From Spinactinospora alkalitolerans (lineage in GTDB: Bacteria > Actinomycetota > Actinomycetes > Streptosporangiales > Streptosporangiaceae), in assembly GCF_013408795.1 (NCBI RefSeq), contig NZ_JACCCC010000001.1:4836001-4900000 (forward strand): a stretch of 64,000 nt of DNA. The letters run 5' to 3'. Below, piece by piece: positions 59,604-64,000 of this stretch (position 1 is its first letter; each line of letters starts with the position of its first letter). Made by a program: the position numbers and the translations under genes. The notes beneath the pieces are model-generated. The model saw only the letters and a list, made by a program, of their open reading frames with translations, was not told where the DNA came from and made no database searches.

Positions 59604-60862
59604 GCCGAGATCTCCTTCTGGATCTGCGCGCCCGCCTCCTCAGCCGTGGCCTCACCGAGCAGCATGCTCGCCAGCGCCTGCCCTTCGGCGTCGCGCCCCA
59701 GCGGTTCGCCGTAGCCGAAGTGCACGCTCATCATGTACGGCGTTCCGTGCTCCTCGTAGCGGCTCTGCATTTCGGCCAGCAGCGGATCGCTCGGCTGCAC
59801 TCCCGGAACCGCCGAGATCTGCCGGAGCTCATCGGCGAACGCCTGGCCGAACTCCTCGGTGGCCATCCACTCGACCAGCTCGATCGCCTCTTCGCGGTGC
59901 TCGGAGGCCGCGTTGACCCCGTAGGAGCCGTCGGCGAACCCCGGTGTCAGCGGGGTCTCGGAGACCGCGTCCGGCGCGGGCGGCGCGTCGAAGAAGCCGA
60001 TCCGCAGGTCCGGCGCAGCCGCCTCGAACGGGGCCAGCTCGTAGGCGCCGCCCGGGTACATCGCGGCCCTGCCGCTGGTGAACAGCGTCTGGGCGTCGGT
60101 GTAGCTCACCGCCGTGGCGTCGGGCGGCAGGTAGGGCTCCAGGTCCGCGACGGCCTGCAGGGACGCCGTGTAGTCGGGGTCGGTGAAGTCGGTCTCCCCC
60201 GAGACCACCGCGCGGGCGAACTCCTCGCCGCCCACGCGCGTGGCGCCCATGGTCTCGCGCAGGATCGCCAGCACCCACGGCTCCTGGCCCGACGTCGCGA
60301 ACGGGATGGTCCCGGCGTCCTTGAGCTCCTCGGCGGCCTCGGTCATCTCCTCCCAGGTGGTCGGGGGCTCCAGGCCGTGCTCGGCGAAGATCTCCTCGTT
60401 GTAGAGCACGCCCAGCGTCTGGAAGGCGAACGGCACCCCGTAGAGCCGGTCGTCCTCGCGCCCGCGGGCGGCCTCCACGACCTCCTCCGGCCAGGAGCTC
60501 AGGTCCACCTCGCCGTCCAGCGGGACCAGTTGCCCGGCCCCGATGAAGGCCTGGATCGGGCCGTAGGGCTTGAGCTGGACCACGTCGGGGCCGCCGGAGC
60601 TCTGCGTCAGGCCGGTCTGCAGGATCGCCGGGTACTCGTCGTTCTTGTGCCCCCGGAAGGTCACGGTGACGCCGGGGTGCTCCTCCTCGAAGGCGTCGAA
60701 GATCCTGTCGTAGCCCTCGGCGTCCTCCGGACGCCAGGACCACACGGTGAGGGTGACGTCGCCGTCGGAGTCCCCGCCTCCCTGGGTGCCGGGGGCGCAG
60801 GCCGGAGCGATCAGGGCGAGGGCGGTGACGGTGACGAGGGTCGCGGATCGGCGGGATGTCAT
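59582..60862 (-). CDS. Sugar ABC transporter solute-binding lipoprotein (mur cluster)
   Basis: 426 aa. Signal peptide with lipobox LIAPAC near residue 22, a Gly/Asp-rich linker, then a family 1 binding-protein fold (LTVWSWRPEDAEGYDRIFDAFEEEHPGVTV, LYNEEIFAEHGLEPPTTWEEM and AMYPGGAYELAPFE). Its position between two permeases and murQ suggests MurNAc, GlcNAc or a muropeptide-derived disaccharide as ligand; this is inference. Confidence 0.87.
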   Translation of the reverse strand: MTSRRSATLVTVTALALIAPACAPGTQGGGDSDGDVTLTVWSWRPEDAEGYDRIFDAFEEEHPGVTVTFRGHKNDEYPAILQTGLTQSSGGPDVVQLKPYGPIQAFIGAGQLVPLDGEVDLSSWPEEVVEAARGREDDRLYGVPFAFQTLGVLYNEEIFAEHGLEPPTTWEEMTEAAEELKDAGTIPFATSGQEPWVLAILRETMGATRVGGEEFARAVVSGETDFTDPDYTASLQAVADLEPYLPPDATAVSYTDAQTLFTSGRAAMYPGGAYELAPFEAAAPDLRIGFFDAPPAPDAVSETPLTPGFADGSYGVNAASEHREEAIELVEWMATEEFGQAFADELRQISAVPGVQPSDPLLAEMQSRYEEHGTPYMMSVHFGYGEPLGRDAEGQALASMLLGEATAEEAGAQIQKEISAWFEPTG

Positions 60863-60896
60863 GGGGGACCCCTCTCGTGCGGGTGCGGCTCCTGTG

Positions 60897-61811
60897 TTAT
60901 GCGGCTCCGATTCGTCGCAGTGCTGCGCGGACCGATCCGCCGGCGGCGCGCACGGCCTCGGTCGCCGCGGCGGCGTCCACGTCGGCGAGCAGGCACACCA
61001 GCGCCACCCGGGTGTCGCCGTCGGCTCCGGCCAGCGCCTCGGCGCAGGCCTCCTCGGGCAGTCCGGTGGCCTCGACGAGGATGGTGACCACCCGGCCGCG
61101 CAGCTTGGCGTTGGTGGCGTTCACGCCCACCATGAGGTTGGAGTAGGTGTAGCCCATGCGCACCATGACCGCCGTGGAGAACGCGTTGAGCACGAGCTTG
61201 TGCGCGGTCCCGGCCTTCATCCGGGTGGAGCCGGCGATGACCTCGGCGCCGGTGTCGACACCCACATGGACGTCGGCCTCGCCGGCGAGCGCGGCCCGCG
61301 GGTTGGCGCTGACCAGGACGGTGCGCGCGCCGATCTCGTGGGCGCGGCGCAGCGCCCCGGCGACGTAGGGCGTGCGCCCGCTGGCGGTGAGGCCGACGGC
61401 GAGGTCGCCCTCGGCGAGGACCGCGGCGTCGCGCCGGCCGAGGTCGTGGTCGTCCTCGATGCCCTCGGCCGCGTGGTTCAGGGCGTCGTTGCCCCCGGCG
61501 TGGTGGGCCACCACGCGGTCGCCGTCGACGCCGAACGTGGGGGGCAGCTCGGCCGCGTCCACCGTGGCGAGCCTGCCGGAGGTCCCGGCGCCGAAGTAGT
61601 GGATCCGGCCGCCGCCGCTCAGCGCCGCCACGCCCAGGTCGACCGCGCGCGCCAGCTCCGGCAGGACGGCGGTGACGGCGCGCGGCACGGTCGCGTCCTC
61701 GGCGTTGATCTGGCGCAGCACCTCCAATGTCGACAGCAGGTCGATGTCGTGGGTCCCGCTGTTGCGGTCCTCGGTCGGGACCCGCACGATTTCCACCGGG
61801 CCTGATGTCAT
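60897..61811 (-). CDS. murQ: N-acetylmuramic acid 6-phosphate etherase MurQ
   Basis: 304 aa, SIS-domain enzyme. It reads DLLSTLEVLRQINAEDATVPRAV, then the phosphosugar loop FGAGTSGRLATVDAAELPPTF, GGNDAL and IAGSTRMKAGTAHKLVLNAFST, all in family order. It removes the lactyl ether from MurNAc 6-phosphate to give GlcNAc 6-phosphate. It overlaps murR by ATGA-type coupling and precedes the transporter genes. Confidence 0.93.
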   Translation of the reverse strand: MTSGPVEIVRVPTEDRNSGTHDIDLLSTLEVLRQINAEDATVPRAVTAVLPELARAVDLGVAALSGGGRIHYFGAGTSGRLATVDAAELPPTFGVDGDRVVAHHAGGNDALNHAAEGIEDDHDLGRRDAAVLAEGDLAVGLTASGRTPYVAGALRRAHEIGARTVLVSANPRAALAGEADVHVGVDTGAEVIAGSTRMKAGTAHKLVLNAFSTAVMVRMGYTYSNLMVGVNATNAKLRGRVVTILVEATGLPEEACAEALAGADGDTRVALVCLLADVDAAAATEAVRAAGGSVRAALRRIGAA

Positions 61812-62827
61812 GCCCCGGTTCCCCTTTCGGTGTGGGCGTCAAAACGCTGCTCCGTGCCGTCCGCCCGCCGGCCCTGGGTCCGGCCCCGGGTCCTGCGCCG
61901 GTCGTCGCGGTCGACGCGCAGGCCCCGGACCGCCTGGTAGGTCGACTCCAGCGCGTGCCGGCTGTCGGCGTAGCGCAGTTGGGCCAGTCCGACGAAGACG
62001 CAGTCGATCACGGTCAACTGCGCGAGGCGGCTGGCCGTGGCGCCGGATCGGAAGGTCGTCTCGCGCGCGGCGGTGGTCAGGACGAGGTCGGCGGTCTCGC
62101 TGATCGGTGAACGGGGGAAGTTGGTGATCGCCACGGTGGCGGCCCCCTGCTGCCGGGCCTCGGCCAGGGCCTCGATCGTGTCGAGGGTGGCGCCGGTGTG
62201 GGAGATGCCCACCGCGACATCGGTGTCGCCGAGCAGCGCGGCGCTGGTCAGCATCACGTGGGTGTCGGACCAGGCGTAGGAGATGAGCCCGATGCGGTGC
62301 AGCTTCTGCTGGAAGTCGGCCGCCACGAACGCGCTGGCGCCGACGCCGTAGATGTCGATGCGCCGGGCCGCGGCGAGCGCCTCGACGACCTTGTGCAGCA
62401 CGTCGACGTCGAGTTGGGCCGCGGTCTCCTCGACCGCGCGGGCGTCGGTGTAGGCGATCTTCTCGACGACCGTCACCAGCGTGTCGTCGGGGCTGATGTC
62501 GCTGGTCACCTCCCGGGCGCCGACCCGGGCGCCGCGGGCCTGGCCGGCCTCGGTGGCCAGCGTGAGGCGGAGCTCGCGGTAGCCGCCGAAGTCGATCGTG
62601 CGGCAGAACCGGATGACGGTCGCCTCCGAGGTGTCGCAGTCCTTGGCGAGCTGGGTGATGGAGGAGGCGGCGACGCCTTCGGGATCGTCGATGATGCGCT
62701 GCGCGACCCGCTGCTCCGCCGGTGCCAGGGAGGGGAGCAGGGAGCGGATGCGCAGCACGGTGGTGGGCCGCTCATCGCGGGCGGACGACGGCGGGCTCTC
62801 GCCCATTGCCTTCGCGGCCTTGTCCAT
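61808..62827 (-). CDS. murR: MurR/RpiR-family transcriptional regulator
   Basis: 339 aa. An N-terminal RpiR helix-turn-helix (SLAPAEQRVAQRIIDDPEGVAASSITQLAKDCDTSEATVIRFCRTIDFGG) is joined to a SIS sugar-phosphate sensor domain (IDIYGVGASAFVAADFQQKL, then VAVGISHTGATLDTIEAL). The C-terminus after about 300 is basic and low-complexity. It probably senses MurNAc 6-phosphate and represses the operon and the divergent kinase. Confidence 0.9.
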   Translation of the reverse strand: MDKAAKAMGESPPSSARDERPTTVLRIRSLLPSLAPAEQRVAQRIIDDPEGVAASSITQLAKDCDTSEATVIRFCRTIDFGGYRELRLTLATEAGQARGARVGAREVTSDISPDDTLVTVVEKIAYTDARAVEETAAQLDVDVLHKVVEALAAARRIDIYGVGASAFVAADFQQKLHRIGLISYAWSDTHVMLTSAALLGDTDVAVGISHTGATLDTIEALAEARQQGAATVAITNFPRSPISETADLVLTTAARETTFRSGATASRLAQLTVIDCVFVGLAQLRYADSRHALESTYQAVRGLRVDRDDRRRTRGRTQGRRADGTEQRFDAHTERGTGA

Positions 62828-62830
62828 GTC

Positions 62831-62841
62831 GGAAAGTTTCC
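62831..62841. promoter_or_regulatory. Candidate MurR operator 1
   Basis: GGAAAGTTTCC, a perfect 5-1-5 palindrome four bases before the murR ATG. Confidence 0.45.
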
Positions 62842-63348
62842 TTCGTATCGGCGGTGCGAGTCAATGCATGAGGAGGAGAATCCGGTGATTCGGCTGGTTA
62901 TCCCAGTATCGTTCTCCGACACTCCGATTGCGAGGCGGCGGCCGCCGGACGGCAGGGCCGGCCGGTCTCCGGTGGGAGGCGGGGAAACGGGAAGGCGGGG
63001 AGGCCGGGAAGCAGAGAGACGGGAGGGCGCGCCCGGCGGCTCAGGGCTCCCGACCAGCGGGGCGGCGCCGGGAAGGCTGTGCCCGGCGGGACCGATGCGG
63101 TCCTCGACCGTCCCGCCGGACACGCGGACCCGTGTGCAGGCCGTCCTCCTGCGCACGGGAGCCCGTCGGCCGCCGCGCCCCCACCGCCGGTGCCGTGCGG
63201 CGGCGGGGGTGAACGCATCGGCCGCAGTGCACCAGCCTGAAGCATCGCCCTTACACCGCACTGGCGTTTCACTTACAGAAAAACACCGGGGGCGCGACGA
63301 GGGCGTCCGCGGCTTCGGATCGGCGCGGGCAATGGCTAGGGTTCCCCC
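62842..63348. other. Divergent murR/kinase intergenic region
   Basis: About 500 bases without a convincing gene. TTTC-ACTTACA-GAAA near 63266-63280 is a second TTTC/GAAA inverted repeat, about 70 bases before the kinase. A purine-rich stretch at 62974-63008 has repeated runs of three or four G (quadruplex-like). Confidence 0.4.
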
Positions 63349-64000
63349 ATGAACGGCGACGTCGTCATCGGAGTGGACGCCGGCGGGACCGCGACGCGCT
63401 GCGTCGTGGCCGCACTCGACGGCCGGATGCTCGGTCGGGGGCGCGCGGGCGGGGCCAACCAGTACTCCAGCGCCGACCCCGCGGCCGCGCTGGCGCTGGC
63501 GCTGGGCGAGGCGCTCGCCGCCGCGCCGGGCGTCGCGGCGGCAGCGGTGGCAGGGGCGGTGTTCGGCATCGCCGGGGCCTCCGGTTCCGGTCACGCGCGG
63601 GCCGAGGCCGCGGTGCTGCGGGCCTGGCGGGACCTGGGCCTGCCGGGCGGACCGGAGGTCACCGACGACATCGCGGTGGCGTTCGCGTCCGGGAGCGCGG
63701 CGCCCGCCGGGACGGTGCTCATCGCGGGCACCGGCGCCGTGGCGGCCCACGTGCGCGACGGCGCGGTGGCGCGGCGCTGCGACGGCCACGGCTGGCTCCT
63801 CGGGGACGAGGGGTCGGCGGTGTGGATCGCGCTGGCGGGGCTGCGCGCGGTGCTGGCCTCGCTGGACGGCCGGGGCCGGGCGACGGTGCTGCGCGGGCGG
63901 CTGGCCGCGGCCCTGGAGACCGAGCCCGGCGACGCCCAGTCGATCATCCGCGCCGTACACGCCCTGCCGCCGGCCGAGCTGGGCCGGCTGGCCCCGGAGG
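63349..64000 (+). CDS. N-acetylglucosamine/MurNAc kinase, BadF/BcrA ATPase type (partial)
   Basis: 217 residues seen; the gene runs off the right edge. DVVIGVDAGGTATRCVVAALDG is the ATP phosphate-1 motif, then GIAGASGSGHARAEA, VTDDIAVAFASG (catalytic Asp), VLIAGTGAVAAHVRDG (phosphate-2) and GDEGSAVWIALAGLRAVL. This order fits GlcNAc kinases and MurK of Gram-positives. Divergent from murR, so it probably phosphorylates the imported amino sugar before MurQ. Confidence 0.87.
   Translation, partial: MNGDVVIGVDAGGTATRCVVAALDGRMLGRGRAGGANQYSSADPAAALALALGEALAAAPGVAAAAVAGAVFGIAGASGSGHARAEAAVLRAWRDLGLPGGPEVTDDIAVAFASGSAAPAGTVLIAGTGAVAAHVRDGAVARRCDGHGWLLGDEGSAVWIALAGLRAVLASLDGRGRATVLRGRLAAALETEPGDAQSIIRAVHALPPAELGRLAPE

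Overview
The window is very GC-rich (codon third positions are mostly G or C), with GTG/TTG starts and strong GGAGG-type ribosome binding sites. Its content is typical of sporulating actinomycetes: a conservon (roadblock/DUF742/GTPase/kinase-like genes), a whiJ-like XRE plus DUF397 plus anti-sigma-like ATPase cluster, a GAF-ANTAR regulator and PhoP-type boxes. A member of Streptosporangiales, perhaps Nocardiopsaceae, is my best guess; this rests on gene content, not on a marker gene.

Left end (1-588): an IS3-family orfA, cut by the window edge and interrupted by a 265-bp MITE-like insertion with 17-bp inverted repeats and a 12-bp target duplication. From 915 to 8937 a six-gene redox operon encodes two FadH/OYE-type Fe-S flavoenzymes and a complete FixABCX-like set (ETF alpha, FixC, a two-cluster FixX, ETF beta). 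A roughly 110-bp repeat occurs three times there; two copies lie in frame inside the ETF-alpha gene. 8938-10211 has no convincing gene.

10212-24255 holds single genes and small transport/resistance units: GAF-ANTAR regulator, GNAT, aldo/keto reductase, PhoX phosphatase with a PHO box, anti-sigma-like ATPase, a 49-aa protein, an RND efflux pump divergent from MarR plus an FhuF-like protein, ArsR divergent from a CDF metal exporter, and NhaA with a structured leader. 24445-26558 is a TrkH/TrkA potassium system. 26862-29021 is the DUF397/XRE/HATPase cluster, whose two outer promoters share a 12-bp palindrome.

29259-38073 is metabolic: GDPD with three PHO-box repeats, two convergent amidohydrolases, a FabG-type SDR with a pair of acyl-CoA dehydrogenases behind a TetR-like operator, a DUF4345 protein, threonine aldolase and a membrane-anchored beta-lactamase-like hydrolase. 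38350-42875 is a sugar ABC importer with a Gfo/Idh/MocA dehydrogenase; 42899-44873 is a biotin ECF transporter (BioY plus EcfA and EcfT). A lactonase, an orphan type II thioesterase, the conservon (47323-50095), a LacI regulator, hemerythrin, two small or poorly known proteins, an SDR, a YfcE-like phosphoesterase and a ClpC-like unfoldase follow.

The right end (57736-64000) is a cell-wall sugar cluster: a binding protein and two permeases, MurQ and MurR on the minus strand, with a divergent GlcNAc/MurNAc-type kinase running off the edge. Neither sugar ABC importer has its own ATPase, so both probably use a shared MsiK-type ATPase encoded elsewhere.
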